The notes under the pieces are model-generated. The model was not told the DNA's origin. It ran no database searches and saw only the letters and a program-made list of their open reading frames with translations. A DNA stretch of 64,000 nucleotides from Hafnia alvei (GTDB lineage: Bacteria; Pseudomonadota; Gammaproteobacteria; Enterobacterales; Enterobacteriaceae): the NCBI RefSeq assembly GCF_034424155.1, contig NZ_CP139992.1:2310012-2374011 (forward strand), given 5' to 3'. The position numbers and the translations under genes are program-made. Positions within the stretch are counted from its first letter, which is position 1; each line of letters starts with the position of its first letter. Shown in pieces: positions 16,661 through 26,575 of the stretch.

Positions 16661-17842
16661 ATGAGTGAACAACAGCAATCTGGCATTAACGTTTTTTGGT
16701 TTCTCCCAACTCATGGGGATGGGCGCTATTTGGGTACCGCAGAAGGGGGGCGTTCCGTTGATCTTCAATATTTACAACAAATTGCAGTAGCGGCAGATTA
16801 TCTTGGTTACTACGGTGTGTTGATCCCAACGGGGAAAAGCTGTGAAGATTCATGGCTTGTCGCGGCGGCATTAGCGCCAATGACGAAACGCCTACGGTTT
16901 TTGGTCGCTGTGCGTCCCGGATTGCAACCGCCCAGCTTGGCTGCGCGCATGGCTTCAACGCTTGACCGGCTTTCTGAAGGGCGCTTGCTGATTAATGTGG
17001 TCACCGGCGGCGATCCGGTTGAAAACAAAGGTGATGGTATATTTCTTAATCACGCAGAACGTTACAACGTCACTAATGAATTCCTACACGTCTACAAAAA
17101 ACTGCTCCAAGGCGAAAAAGTCGACTATGCCGGAGAGCATATTCAGGTTGAGGGCGCAGAATTGTTGTTTCCACCTGTTCAGCAGAATGGCCCTCCGCTG
17201 TATTTTGGCGGTTCATCACCTGAGGCTATCGACGTAGCAGCTAGCCAAATTGATACCTATCTTACGTGGGGAGAGCCGCTCAACTTAGTCGCTGAAAAAC
17301 TGGCTGCCGTGCGACAACGCGCTGAACAAGAAGGACGAACGCTGAAATACGGTATTCGCCTACACGTTATTGTGCGCGAAACCGAAGAGGAAGCATGGGC
17401 TGCCGCAGAAAAACTGATTAGCCACGTAGATGATGAAACCATTGCCGCCGCGCAAAAAATTTTCGCCCGTATGGACTCATCGGGTCAAAAACGCATGAGC
17501 GAACTCCATAACGGCTCTCGTGACAGTTTGATAATTGGCCCCAATCTGTGGGCGGGAGTGGGATTGGTGCGCGGCGGCGCAGGCACCGCGCTAGTGGGAA
17601 ATCCGCAGCAGGTTGCTGACCGTATTGCTGAATACCAAGCGTTAGGCATCGATAATTTTATTCTGTCTGGGTATCCGCATCTCGAGGAAGCGCATCGTTT
17701 TGCCGAGTTGGTAATGCCGCTGCTGACTTTAAATCATACGCCAGCGCAGCGTGCGCAAAGCATTAATACCGGTCCTTTTGGTGAAACGATTGGGGGAGCT
17801 CAACGTCCAACGGCTAGAAAACCGGACGCTGTAAAGCTCTGA
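16661..17842 (+). CDS. ssuD: FMNH2-dependent alkanesulfonate monooxygenase
   Basis: A 393-residue protein closely like E. coli Ssu[28 protein letters not shown] (Cys61, equivalent of the conserved Cys54), the [11 protein letters not shown] active-site segment (Arg/His) and [11 protein letters not shown] (flexible-loop Arg). It cleaves alkanesulfonates with FMNH2 and O2 to aldehyde and sulfite. Unlike E. coli ssuEADCB it stands alone: no flavin reductase or sulfonate ABC transporter is adjacent, so these must be supplied elsewhere. AAAGGAAAAG precedes the ATG. Control by sigma-54 and the divergent activator is strongly suggested. Confidence 0.93.
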   Translation: MSEQQQSGINVFWFLPTHGDGRYLGTAEGGRSVDLQYLQQIAVAADYLGYYGVLIPTGKSCEDSWLVAAALAPMTKRLRFLVAVRPGLQPPSLAARMASTLDRLSEGRLLINVVTGGDPVENKGDGIFLNHAERYNVTNEFLHVYKKLLQGEKVDYAGEHIQVEGAELLFPPVQQNGPPLYFGGSSPEAIDVAASQIDTYLTWGEPLNLVAEKLAAVRQRAEQEGRTLKYGIRLHVIVRETEEEAWAAAEKLISHVDDETIAAAQKIFARMDSSGQKRMSELHNGSRDSLIIGPNLWAGVGLVRGGAGTALVGNPQQVADRIAEYQALGIDNFILSGYPHLEEAHRFAELVMPLLTLNHTPAQRAQSINTGPFGETIGGAQRPTARKPDAVKL

Positions 17843-17860
17843 TTACCGCAAGCTGTAAAA

Positions 17861-17894
17861 TCCACCCACGTGCAGGGAAGCATTTGTGGGTGGA
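17861..17894 (+). terminator. Hairpin downstream of ssuD
   Basis: A perfect 9-bp stem (TCCACCCAC at 17861-17869, GTGGGTGGA at 17886-17894) with a 16-base loop, 18 bases after the ssuD stop. There is no T run. Confidence 0.5.
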
Positions 17895-17931
17895 ATAAGG
17901 GATAATTAGCTGATTAATTCTGGTAATTGAT

Positions 17932-18558
17932 ATGGACACGCTAATGAATTCTGAAACAACTCACATGACACGCGACGGCGATTACTTCACCAAAAAATAT
18001 GAACTAACATCAACGCACTCTGAAGTGCTGAATGCCGTTAAGATCGTCCCCGTTGGCGACGCACTAGATCTGGGCTGCGGCCGTGGCCGTAACTCGCTGT
18101 ATCTGAACTTGAAAGGGTTTAACGTTACCGCGTGGGACAAAAATGCCATGAGCATCAACAGCCTGAATGACATTATTCAGGCTGAAGGCCTAAAAAATAT
18201 TACCGCAAAGCAGGTTGACCTGAATACCCATCGCTTCAGTGGAGAGTATGATTTCATTCTTTCAACGGTGGTGTTTATGTTCCTTGGGCGGCCAGAAATT
18301 CCTGCCATTATTCGCAACATGCAAGACAGCACGCGCATCGGTGGTTACAACCTGATTGTGGCCGCAGTGGATAGCCCTGATTATCCTTGCAACGTCCCGT
18401 TTTCATTCACCTTTAAACCCGATGAGCTGCGCAACTATTACAGTGGTTGGGAGTTGGCGAAATACAACGAAGACGTAGGCGAACTGCACCGCGTCGATGA
18501 AAACGGCAACCGCATTAAAATGCGTTTCGCCACGATGCTAGCGAAAAAAATCAGCTAA
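17932..18558 (+). CDS. tehB: Tellurite-resistance SAM methyltransferase TehB
   Basis: A 208-residue methyltransferase matching E. coli TehB along its whole length: [31 protein letters not shown] (SAM motif I), [37 protein letters not shown] and [11 protein letters not shown]. TehB methylates tellurite/selenite-type substrates using SAM. The usual partner tehA is not adjacent. The N-terminus is about 11 residues longer than in E. coli; alternative ATGs at 17944 and 17965 exist and none has a strong ribosome site. Confidence 0.92.
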   Translation: MDTLMNSETTHMTRDGDYFTKKYELTSTHSEVLNAVKIVPVGDALDLGCGRGRNSLYLNLKGFNVTAWDKNAMSINSLNDIIQAEGLKNITAKQVDLNTHRFSGEYDFILSTVVFMFLGRPEIPAIIRNMQDSTRIGGYNLIVAAVDSPDYPCNVPFSFTFKPDELRNYYSGWELAKYNEDVGELHRVDENGNRIKMRFATMLAKKIS

Positions 18559-18580
18559 GACAGTCAGCTAGATAAGCAAA

Positions 18581-18604
18581 AGGAGCTTTAGTGATAAAGC
18601 TCCT
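18581..18604. terminator. Bidirectional terminator between tehB and a small gene
   Basis: A perfect 10-bp stem (AGGAGCTTTA / TAAAGCTCCT) with a GTGA loop. The minus-strand side is followed by TTTTG, serving the convergent 90-residue gene; the plus side lies 22 bases after tehB. Confidence 0.7.
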
Positions 18605-18625
18605 ACACCGGTTAGGTTAGTAGAT

Positions 18626-18898
18626 TCAGTAGTAAACGCATTCGTGCTCAATCTCTGGGTTGGAGTGCATGACGGCTAAAATAGCATTCAGCATGTGATC
18701 AACATTTTGCGGTGGGTTTCTCTGCTCAATTCTGCGCACCCATTCTTTGCCGTCAATATGTTCTCCCGGCCGTACCAGAAAACTGTATTTCTGCACCGCA
18801 AGCTGGAAGTTTTCTTCAATGTGATCGTATTGCGCACAGTGGCAGCAGTCGACAATCAAAATTCCTGCAAACGTACGCGTTAGGCCGAAAGTATTCAT
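18626..18898 (-). CDS. Small Cys-rich hypothetical protein
   Basis: A 90-residue protein with a Cys/His cluster (IVDCCHCAQYDHIEENF) and a further Cys near the C-terminus (HECVYY). The cluster could bind a metal. AGG six bases before the ATG and a terminator hairpin downstream support it as a real gene. No family is recognised. It is convergent with tehB; a link with tellurite or metal stress is only a guess. Confidence 0.65.
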   Translation of the reverse strand: MNTFGLTRTFAGILIVDCCHCAQYDHIEENFQLAVQKYSFLVRPGEHIDGKEWVRRIEQRNPPQNVDHMLNAILAVMHSNPEIEHECVYY

Positions 18899-19018
18899 AT
18901 GACACCTCAGAGAGGAATAAATGACTACTCTTTAGGTATAGCACTTTCATATGGCAATTGTGTTACAGCGATTAAATTTAACATCATGGCTGTTCATCGC
19001 TCTATGGTGCGCCGATGG

Positions 19019-19858
19019 TTAGGTCATCGCGGGTTTGGCTTTTATCGTTTTCATCAGCAATATCGATAAGAAGATCAAGATAATACCGCTCCATTGGACG
19101 ACAGAAAGGCGTTCACTTAGGAAGACAAAGCCGAGTAAGACAGCGGTAACAGGATTAAACAGCGATATCATCGACATGGTATGTGGCCCGAGGAGCGTTA
19201 CCGAGCGTGTCCAACACCAGTAGGCAAACGCGGTGTTACACACCACCAGCCACGATAGGCCAACCCAGGTTTTTGGCGTAGGCAACGCGGGCATTCCCGC
19301 AAACATGAATGCAAAGGGCAGTAAAATAATCCCGCCAAGGAATAGCTGCCAAGCCGCAAGGCCAAGCTGATCGTTGGTGGGCCAGCGTGATATCCACAAA
19401 GACGTTTGTGCCATCAATAACGTGCCTAACAACGCAGCAGCCACGCCAATAATGTCTAAATTGGCCGAGGGATTCAGCAGCAGTATTACGCCAACCAGTC
19501 CTAATGTCGCTAGCCCAAGCTTAGATAACGCTGGTTTTTTCCCTTCCTGAATCCACTGTAACAGCAGCACCATCAGCGGGAGCGTTGCTCCCAATGTGCC
19601 CGCCACAGAGCCAGGTAAACGATGTGCGGCAATAAACAAAAGCACAAAGAAAAGAGATATGTTACAAATGCTTATTGCAAACATTCGACTCCATTTTAGC
19701 GGTGACTTTGCGGGATGAATCAGCAACAGTAAAATACCGGCAGGCAGGGCACGGAAAACCGCAATCCAGACCGGCGAGATGTCTTGCAGGAAGTAGCCAA
19801 CAACGGCGTAGGTGCTTCCCCAAAGTAGCGGAACCATAAAAGCGATGAGTATGTTCAT
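19019..19858 (-). CDS. EamA-family drug/metabolite exporter
   Basis: A 279-residue inner-membrane protein with about ten hydrophobic helices in two EamA repeats (MVPLLWGSTYAVVGYFL; VAGTLGATLPLMVLLLQW; PVTAVLLGFVFLSERLS), of the RhaT/YdcZ-like DMT superfamily. Such proteins export amino acids or metabolites; the substrate is unknown. It is divergent from a MarR regulator across a 96-base gap with two matching palindromes, which makes MarR control likely. Confidence 0.85.
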   Translation of the reverse strand: MNILIAFMVPLLWGSTYAVVGYFLQDISPVWIAVFRALPAGILLLLIHPAKSPLKWSRMFAISICNISLFFVLLFIAAHRLPGSVAGTLGATLPLMVLLLQWIQEGKKPALSKLGLATLGLVGVILLLNPSANLDIIGVAAALLGTLLMAQTSLWISRWPTNDQLGLAAWQLFLGGIILLPFAFMFAGMPALPTPKTWVGLSWLVVCNTAFAYWCWTRSVTLLGPHTMSMISLFNPVTAVLLGFVFLSERLSVVQWSGIILIFLSILLMKTIKAKPAMT

Positions 19859-19864
19859 ATTTGT

Positions 19865-19941
19865 CTTTTTGAAAAGTTACTTTCGTGAAAGGTAAGTTAG
19901 TAGCGAAATAGAAATAAAACAAGTATCTTTTTAAAAAGATA
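19865..19941. promoter_or_regulatory. Candidate MarR operators in the divergent promoter region
   Basis: Two related palindromes: CTTTTTGAAAAG (19865-19876) and TATCTTTTTAAAAAGATA (19924-19941, a perfect 18-base inverted repeat). Their centres are 62 bases apart, about six helical turns. One flanks each divergent gene start. Confidence 0.55.
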
Positions 19942-19954
19942 TCTTGGAGGGGCG

Positions 19955-20446
19955 ATGACACAGGATCATGTAGATAAAATTATCGAGCAGTGGCAACGCG
20001 AACGGCCTGATCTCGACTGTTCTCCGATGGGCATTATTGGCCGAATGGCGCGTATGGGGCAGTTGTTATCAGGCAAAGTCACCGGTGTTTATGAACAACA
20101 TGGTTTAGATACCATCGAGTTTGATATTTTGGCTACGCTACGCCGAAGCGGGGAATTGATAACCCCAACCGAGCTATATCAAACGGTTATGCTGTCTTCC
20201 GGTGCCATGTCGGTGCGCCTTGAACGGCTGGAATCGCGGGGATTAGTGTTCAAACAGCCTAACGCGCATGATAAACGTAGCTGTAAAATAGGGCTGACAC
20301 AAGAGGGCCTCAATGTGATAGATCGGGCGCTGGAGCATCACGTTCAGAATGAAAAAGAGATCCTTGAACCTCTTACAGCCACCGAAAGACAGCAATTAGC
20401 CGGTCTTATGCGGCGCTGGTTGCTGCATAATGAACCCGCTGAGTAA
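19955..20446 (+). CDS. MarR-family transcriptional regulator
   Basis: A 163-residue winged-helix regulator: TIEFDILATLRRSGELITPTELYQ, LSSGAMSVRLERLESRGLV (recognition helix and wing) and DKRSCKIGLTQEG. MarR proteins repress neighbouring exporters until a small ligand binds. GGAGGGG lies just upstream of the ATG. It is divergent from the EamA exporter, the likely target. Confidence 0.9.
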   Translation: MTQDHVDKIIEQWQRERPDLDCSPMGIIGRMARMGQLLSGKVTGVYEQHGLDTIEFDILATLRRSGELITPTELYQTVMLSSGAMSVRLERLESRGLVFKQPNAHDKRSCKIGLTQEGLNVIDRALEHHVQNEKEILEPLTATERQQLAGLMRRWLLHNEPAE

Positions 20447-20521
20447 TACCAGCGATAAGCAAAATTTTACGAGTAGACCATACTGTTAAACCTGCGCTTT
20501 TCGAGTCATTAAGGGGATATT

Positions 20522-21377
20522 TTGAATAAATCACAAGAGACTATGCATCTCACGGCGTCCGAAGCACTTGATCGACTTGAATTACTGTATGAGTCAGCAC
20601 TGTCCGCACTACGCACCGCCATCAGCGATTATATCAATGAGGGGAAATTGCCAGACGTAGGAGAAAGGGCAAAAGGACTATTTTCCTACCCACAGCTGAG
20701 CGTCAGCTGGGATGGAAAATTTCGCGATCATTTAAGAACGCGCGCCTATGGGCGTTTTTCTCGAACCGGTCAATACAGCACAACTATCGCGCGCCCAGCG
20801 CTATTTCGTGAATATTTGGCGGAGCAGTTAGCGTTATTAGAAACTGAGTATGGCGCTAGCTTCGAAGTGACACCGTCACAACAAGAAATGCCGTATCCGT
20901 TTGTTATTGATGGTTCAGACCTTGTTTTGGATAGAACCATGACGGCAGGGTTAGCACAGCATTTTCCAACCACCGATCTGGCCAAAATTGGCGATGGGAT
21001 CACAGATGGTTTAGAAACCGGGACGGATTTCTTCCCGCTGTCGCACTTTGACGCGCTGCGTACTGATTTCTCTTTGGCACGCCTCAAACACTATACCGGT
21101 ACACCCGCCGAACATATTCAGCCTTATATTCTATTTACTAACTACAGTCGTTATGTTGATGAGTTTGTCAGTTGGGCTTGCGAGCAAATTCTTGATCCGA
21201 ATAGTCCTTACGAAGCGTTGTCTTGCGCTGGCGGTAGCTATATCACCGCTGAAACGGCAGACCCAGAGAAGACCACCTCAGATTTAGCGTGGAAGAAACA
21301 CCAGATGCCAGCCTATCATCTGATTTCATCGACAGGACAGGGGATCACGCTGGTTAATATCGGGGTGGGTCCTTCAA
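20522..21377 (+). pseudogene. amn: AMP nucleosidase, 5' half, cut by a Tn3-family transposon
   Basis: About 285 residues match the N-terminal and middle part of E. coli Amn (484 residues): ASEALDRLELLYESAL, YPFVIDGSDLVLDR, HFPTTDLAKIGD, RLKHYTGTPAEHIQPY, LSCAGGSYITAETADPE and GITLVNIGVGPS. Identity stops exactly at the transposon end at 21378; the frame then reads 16 transposon codons to a stop at 21427. The missing part contains most of the nucleoside-phosphorylase-like catalytic domain, so AMP cleavage to adenine and ribose-5-phosphate is surely lost. The start is TTG, supported by AAGGGG. No 3' half is found in the window. Confidence 0.93.
20867..20879. promoter_or_regulatory. matS site (MatP-binding)
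   Basis: GTGACACCGTCAC fits GTGACRNYGTCAC perfectly (R=A, N=C, Y=C). It lies inside the amn fragment. Confidence 0.75.
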
Positions 21378-21415
21378 GGGGTCAGTTTGGATATCGAAAA
21401 TTATTGTACGTTAAG
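21378..21415 (+). repeat. Transposon left terminal inverted repeat (38 bp)
   Basis: It begins GGGGTCAGTTTGGATATCG and ends TTGTACGTTAAG. It is the exact reverse complement of 27661-27698. The tnpA stop codon lies inside it. Confidence 0.97.
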
Positions 21416-24388
21416 GCTATTTTTTGACCTTTCGACTTTAGCTGGTCTCAGCCGACGAAACTTACCGGAAGCCGGTATCCGGTTGCTTTTCCATATATAA
21501 TCGCCTGTCAGATTGATGTGTTCCCAGCCTAACGGGGACAAATGCGACAGCAGTTGCTCGTTGATCTTCACCCCTTTGCGCTTCAGGGCATCGACCGCTC
21601 TTTCCATATAGACGGTATTCCACAGGGATATGGCAGCCGTCAGCAGCGTCAGTCCACTGGCGCGATAGCTCTGATTTTCCGGTTTTCTGTCCCTGATTTC
21701 ACCCAGCCGGTGTAGGAATACCGCACGCGCCAGCGCGTTACGGGCTTCTCCTTTATTCAGTCCCGCCTGTACCCGCCGACGAAGTGCCGGATCGCGGAAC
21801 CAGTCGAGCATAAACAGAGTTCGTTCAATACGACCAATTTCCCTCAGTGCTTTGGCAAGTCCGTTTTGTTTGGGGTAGCTGGCAAGCTTTTTCAACATCA
21901 GGGATGCCGTCACGGTTCCCTGCTTTATTGAAGTGGCCAGACGAAGTACTTCACGCCAGTGAATTTCGATCTCTTTCAGATTCAGGCGGGTCGTTGATAT
22001 CAGTGACTGAAGCGCCGGGTATTGGTCTGCTTTCCCTTTGATAAACAGCTTTTTGTCGTGGAGATCCCTGATCCGCGGACAGAACGCAAATCCCAGCAGA
22101 TGCATCAGGGCAAAGACATGATCGGTGAAACCAGCGGTATCGGTGTAATGCTCCCTGATTTCCAGGTCGCTTTCGTGGTACAGCAAGCCATCGAGCACAT
22201 GGGTTGAATCCCTGACCCGGCTGATTATGCAGGTGTAAAACGGGCTGTATTGATCCGAAATATGGGTATAAAACTGACGTCCAGGCTCTTGCCCATATTT
22301 CGGGTTAACCTGCCCTGCGTAGCGGCCTGAGCTGCCTGTTCTGAAATTCTGTCCATCTGATGATGACGTTGTCCCGTCTCCCCAGAATGCCGCCAGTGGT
22401 CTTTTCCCCTGCGCGTTTACCAGCTCTGCGAGGGCGGCTGAATAGGTTTCGTCGCGGATGTACCATGCCTGGATATCTTCCAGTGATGATTTGGTGCTTC
22501 CGGGGCAGGCTTCCGCCATTTTGGTCAGGCCAAGATTGATGCCATCCGCAAGGATGGTGGTGAGGAGCTGGCGGGCATCGGGACGGGTAATGTCATTTTT
22601 TATATGCGAAAAATGTCGGGTAAACGTCGTCCAGCTGTTTACCTCATCGAGAATTTCCGTGATTTTAGGGCGCGGTAGCATGCTGTAAACCAGCTCTGCC
22701 AGCGGTGAAACCTGTACCGGGACGCAGTTATCCAGCGGAGAGACTTTTACTCCCCTGTCAGATATTTCGACATCGGGCAGCTCACCAAGGGCAGCCATGG
22801 CATTGACCTCTTCAAGTCTGGACTGAAGCAGGGTCATACGGCTGGTAATGTACTCATGATAATCAGCAGATACGGGCAGGGGCAGCGCCGGTGTGAGTTT
22901 GTCAAAGTCCTTTTCGGGAATGAGGTAATCATCAAAGTTTTTGTAGCGGCGTGAGCCTTTAACCCAGATGTCCCCGGAGCGCAATGCACCCTTAAGCTCG
23001 CTGAGCGCACAAAATTCATAGTACTGCCGGTCAATACCCGCAGGTGTAATCACCACTTTGCGCCAGCTTTCAGGGACAAACTCAAGCGGCGCTGTCGCCG
23101 GAACTTTACGCGACTGCTTCCGGTACATATCCTTGATCACAACCAGCGCATCAGCCAGAGGTTGCGCTGCCGGGGTTGCGATTAACTGTAAAGCGGACAA
23201 CATGCGCGGGGCATATTTCCGTAATGTGCTGTATTTCTCGGTAATAATATGTAACGGGTCAAAATTATTTTTTCTGGCAAGATGGCGTGTTTCCTCCAGA
23301 CTGGCGACAAATTCAGGCCATGGGAGTATGTTTTCTATTGCGAGCCATGGATCGCCACCGGAATCACGAGCTTCAGACAGTGCCTGGCCGACATCTATGT
23401 ACTGCCTCAGTTTTGACTGGATTAGCTTTCCGGTCTGTTGAAGGCGCTCAGCCTGTGTTCTTTTGGCTTTGCTGAACAGGCTGTTCAGCATGCGTTCATG
23501 CAGCTCAATCACTTCATCTGTCAGTGTGGCTCTGGCTTCTTCCAGCACGCACACCAGGATCGCATGACGGCGGGCTGCTGAAAATCGGGTCAAATCCCGG
23601 CTACTCATCTTTCGGCCTTCCCGCGCCAGTTTCAGCAACCGGTTCTGGTGAATGGTACGATCTATACCTTCAGGTAATGCCAGCGATTCAATGCTACTGA
23701 GCCGATCAAGGTGTTGCAGCACGTTCTTACCATTTATTTTACCCGGCGGTTGCAGAAGCCATGTCAGCCTGGAAGGCTGATTATCTGAGGACTCAAGTAA
23801 ACGATCCAGGGCATCCCTGTGAGCCGGAGTTAACGGGGCATTCAGGGTCTGAAATACGATTTTATCGCCGCCAGCCATGGCCTCCGCACAGGTACGCTCC
23901 ACGACATCAATCGCGGGAATTATCACGTTGTTCTTCCGGAGCCAGACCAGCAGTTCTTCGGCCAGGAGAATACCTTTATCGGTGCGCGTCGCCATCGGCA
24001 GCAGGTGTGTAATACAGTCCTGCTGTATTTTTCCGGTAAACGCTTTTACGCCAAGATAGCGGTACAGTTCGGTTAAATGTTCGCGTCGCGTGGTTTCCCT
24101 GCCGGAAAGGTAAGCAGGCCAGAGATCCCCGGTAAGTTTTAGCCTGCTGGCGATATGCTTCAGCAGCGCATCAGAGGGTGGGATTTTTTTATCCGGTGCA
24201 AAGCCGACATTTTTCAGATAGCAAAGAAGGACGGCAAAACCAAAACGACTGGCGGGTTTACGGTGAGCACTGATAAGCGCCAGATCATGCTCACTAAAAT
24301 ACGCCATTCGTGTCAGCGTTAACTCATCGTCCGGTAATGCCAGTAATGATTCTCTTTCCGACAGAGAAAGAATCTGCCTCCTTGCCAT
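21401..24388 (-). CDS. tnpA: Tn3-family transposase TnpA
   Basis: A 995-residue DDE transposase that appears full length. The N-terminal DUF4158-like part runs from MARRQILSLSERESLLALPDDE. The catalytic region includes FWGDGTTSSSDGQNF (first Asp) and the DTAGFTDHVFALMHLLGF block (second Asp), with the last acidic residue in the NKGEARNALARAVFLHRLGE region. It recognises the 38-bp ends and carries out replicative transposition. The ATG at 24388 has GAGGG seven bases upstream. The gene runs into the left inverted repeat. It looks intact. Confidence 0.95.
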   Translation of the reverse strand: MARRQILSLSERESLLALPDDELTLTRMAYFSEHDLALISAHRKPASRFGFAVLLCYLKNVGFAPDKKIPPSDALLKHIASRLKLTGDLWPAYLSGRETTRREHLTELYRYLGVKAFTGKIQQDCITHLLPMATRTDKGILLAEELLVWLRKNNVIIPAIDVVERTCAEAMAGGDKIVFQTLNAPLTPAHRDALDRLLESSDNQPSRLTWLLQPPGKINGKNVLQHLDRLSSIESLALPEGIDRTIHQNRLLKLAREGRKMSSRDLTRFSAARRHAILVCVLEEARATLTDEVIELHERMLNSLFSKAKRTQAERLQQTGKLIQSKLRQYIDVGQALSEARDSGGDPWLAIENILPWPEFVASLEETRHLARKNNFDPLHIITEKYSTLRKYAPRMLSALQLIATPAAQPLADALVVIKDMYRKQSRKVPATAPLEFVPESWRKVVITPAGIDRQYYEFCALSELKGALRSGDIWVKGSRRYKNFDDYLIPEKDFDKLTPALPLPVSADYHEYITSRMTLLQSRLEEVNAMAALGELPDVEISDRGVKVSPLDNCVPVQVSPLAELVYSMLPRPKITEILDEVNSWTTFTRHFSHIKNDITRPDARQLLTTILADGINLGLTKMAEACPGSTKSSLEDIQAWYIRDETYSAALAELVNAQGKRPLAAFWGDGTTSSSDGQNFRTGSSGRYAGQVNPKYGQEPGRQFYTHISDQYSPFYTCIISRVRDSTHVLDGLLYHESDLEIREHYTDTAGFTDHVFALMHLLGFAFCPRIRDLHDKKLFIKGKADQYPALQSLISTTRLNLKEIEIHWREVLRLATSIKQGTVTASLMLKKLASYPKQNGLAKALREIGRIERTLFMLDWFRDPALRRRVQAGLNKGEARNALARAVFLHRLGEIRDRKPENQSYRASGLTLLTAAISLWNTVYMERAVDALKRKGVKINEQLLSHLSPLGWEHINLTGDYIWKSNRIPASGKFRRLRPAKVERSKNSLNVQ

Positions 24389-24436
24389 ATAGTTTCCCTC
24401 ATAAATTATTTGATGCGGAATTTTTAACAAAAATGG

Positions 24437-24542
24437 TATCGCATAAGGGTACACCTTGACGCCACAACCAAAACGTGACGGCACACGATAAATGACATAA
24501 CCTATATGCGATAGAATAAATGCAATAACCTAAATGCGATAA
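24437..24542. promoter_or_regulatory. res-like recombination site between tnpA and tnpR
   Basis: Two direct repeats, ATAACCTATATGCGATA (24497-24513) and ATAACCTAAATGCGATA (24525-24541), start 28 bases apart. A related inverted motif, TATCGCATAAGG, begins at 24437. This array in the divergent tnpA/tnpR gap is where the resolvase should bind and resolve cointegrates; it probably also regulates both genes. Confidence 0.65.
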
Positions 24543-24554
24543 CGCGGTGGGAAA

Positions 24555-25196
24555 ATGTTCATCAGAGCTTATTTAAGGGCATCGACGGAAGACCAGTTCG
24601 CCGATCGGGCAAAAGAGATGCTGGAGCAGTTCGTCCAGGAACGGGGGCATAAAATCGCCAGCTACTACCGGGAAAATATCAGTGGCACAAAACTTGAGCG
24701 CCCGGAACTAGGGCGCTTACTGATGGACAGTCACCACAATGATATTTTATTGGTCGAGCAGATAGACCGTCTGACACGTCTCAGCAACAGCGACTGGATG
24801 ACGCTAAAAAAACAGATAGAACAACATGAGCTGCGAATTGTCAGTCTTGATGTGCCCACATCATGGCAGGCACTGTCAGATAAGGACCCTTCGCAGGCCG
24901 ACCCGATAACCCGCGCAGTAATAACCGCCATCAATAACATGCTTATCGATCTGATGGCCGCAATGTCACATAAGGACTGGCTGAGCCGCCGCCAGCGGCA
25001 AAAACAGGGAATCGAGCGGGCTCATACAATTGGAAAGTACCGGGGTAAGCAGGCCGATCAGGAACGGCATCAGAAAGTCCTGTACTACCGGCAGGTAAAG
25101 AAACTGAGTATCCGGGAAACGGCGGATGCTACAGGCTACAGTGCTTCACAGGTTTGCCGGATACAAGCGCTTCATAAAAATAATGAAACTGCCTGA
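24555..25196 (+). CDS. tnpR: Serine-recombinase resolvase TnpR
   Basis: A 213-residue serine resolvase. It has the catalytic segment YLRAST near residues 6-11, LLVEQIDRLTRLS, an E-helix region (MSHKDWLSRRQRQKQGIERA), KYRGK, and a C-terminal helix-turn-helix (LSIRETADATGYSASQVCRI). It resolves cointegrates at the adjacent repeats. It is divergent from tnpA. Confidence 0.93.
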   Translation: MFIRAYLRASTEDQFADRAKEMLEQFVQERGHKIASYYRENISGTKLERPELGRLLMDSHHNDILLVEQIDRLTRLSNSDWMTLKKQIEQHELRIVSLDVPTSWQALSDKDPSQADPITRAVITAINNMLIDLMAAMSHKDWLSRRQRQKQGIERAHTIGKYRGKQADQERHQKVLYYRQVKKLSIRETADATGYSASQVCRIQALHKNNETA

Positions 25197-25295
25197 AAGG
25201 CTGGAATAACGGTGTTTATTTGCAGTCATGGCCTAATAGTTAGCGCCCTGTAACAACTTTTGTGATTAGCAGCCTGACGCATCATCTATGTAAGG

Positions 25296-25325
25296 AAAGT
25301 CCGCTGTGTGCCAGAAGCGGACTTT
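25296..25325 (+). terminator. Rho-independent terminator after tnpR
   Basis: A perfect 10-bp stem (AAAGTCCGCT / AGCGGACTTT) with a 10-base loop, followed by TT and an AT-rich run. Confidence 0.7.
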
Positions 25326-25452
25326 TTAAAAATATTGCGTGCCCAACAATTGGGCGCAGGTCACATCAAGTACCCTCAGAATTATAGAGAATACCTGAAA
25401 TTTTTGTAGAGCGAGGTTTGTTACCCTGCCCGACCAGCGACATGTGGTTAGT

Positions 25453-26376
25453 TTAGTGATCAGAAATGTCGAGCGTTTGGTCGTTCATTGACGCGGGATC
25501 TTCCAACGGTTCCACATGAGTGGTGATATGGATAAAAGGCAGTGCGGTGCGGATATCATTCTCTATACGCTCGGCCCAGTCGTGCCCATATTGAACAGTC
25601 CATCGCCCAGGAACTAGGATGTGCATTGTCATAAACGCCCGCCCGCCAGCCTGGCGTGTACGTAGTGCATGGAAATCAAGCCCCTGTTCACGATATCCTG
25701 CCAGCAGTGACTCGATTTTTTTGAGTTCTTCCGTGGGTAGCGATACGTCCATCAGACCTGCAGCTGAACGACTCATAAGCTGATAACCAGTCCAAACGAT
25801 GTTGGCTGCGACCAGCAATGCAACGATCGGATCGACCCAAAACCAGCCGGTCAGATAAACCAGTCCGACACCAAAAATGACACCGACCGACGTCCAGACA
25901 TCGGTCAGCAGGTGATGAGCATCTGCCTCAAGAGTGATAGAGTTGTGCTGCCTGCCAGCCCTTAACAAAATGCGAGCCGTCACAAAATTAAGGATTGATG
26001 CGACTGTTGAAACCAGTAATCCGAGACCAATCTCCTCAAGCGGCTGTGGAGTTAACATCCGCTCAACTGCGGTATAGGCGATACTGGCTGCCGCCAATAG
26101 GATCAGAAATCCTTCGAAAGCACTCGAGAAATATTCGGCTTTGCCGTGCCCATATGCATGGTTCTCATCGGCCGGAAGCGCAGCCAAGGTCAGCATCCAG
26201 AGCGCCATTAGGGCTCCTGCGAGGTTAACTACGGATTCGATGGCATCAGATAGCAGACCGACCGAACCGGTCATTTTCCACGCCACACCTTTGAGTCCGA
26301 TAGTGGCAATAGCCGTGGCAATGGAAAGCCAAGCGTAGTGCGTCAGCGGACGAGGTAACCCTTTTGTTTTAGTCAT
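25453..26376 (-). CDS. Cation diffusion facilitator transporter (transposon passenger)
   Basis: A 307-residue CDF-family protein with six membrane helices. Metal-site residues are in the second helix ([13 protein letters not shown]), the [20 protein letters not shown] loop and the fifth helix ([16 protein letters not shown], HxxxD). A cytosolic C-terminal domain carries His residues. The family exports Zn, Co, Cd, Fe or Ni by proton antiport. AGGA precedes the ATG. Lying within a transposon, it is a likely mobile metal-tolerance gene; its metal specificity cannot be read. Confidence 0.92.
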   Translation of the reverse strand: MTKTKGLPRPLTHYAWLSIATAIATIGLKGVAWKMTGSVGLLSDAIESVVNLAGALMALWMLTLAALPADENHAYGHGKAEYFSSAFEGFLILLAAASIAYTAVERMLTPQPLEEIGLGLLVSTVASILNFVTARILLRAGRQHNSITLEADAHHLLTDVWTSVGVIFGVGLVYLTGWFWVDPIVALLVAANIVWTGYQLMSRSAAGLMDVSLPTEELKKIESLLAGYREQGLDFHALRTRQAGGRAFMTMHILVPGRWTVQYGHDWAERIENDIRTALPFIHITTHVEPLEDPASMNDQTLDISDH

Positions 26377-26575
26377 TATTAACTTCCTAAAATAGGACGA
26401 CTAACTCACATTTCTATCCATGATAGATAATTAAACAATCATTTCGCCATGAATATTTTTTCGTTTTTATTAAATTTAATTAAAAAGTCTCTGCAAGTGC
26501 TGTTTCATCTTCTAGTAAACTAAATTTTATTTTTAGGGTTTTCTTCAACTTGAAGTAATATTATCTCACAACAGA

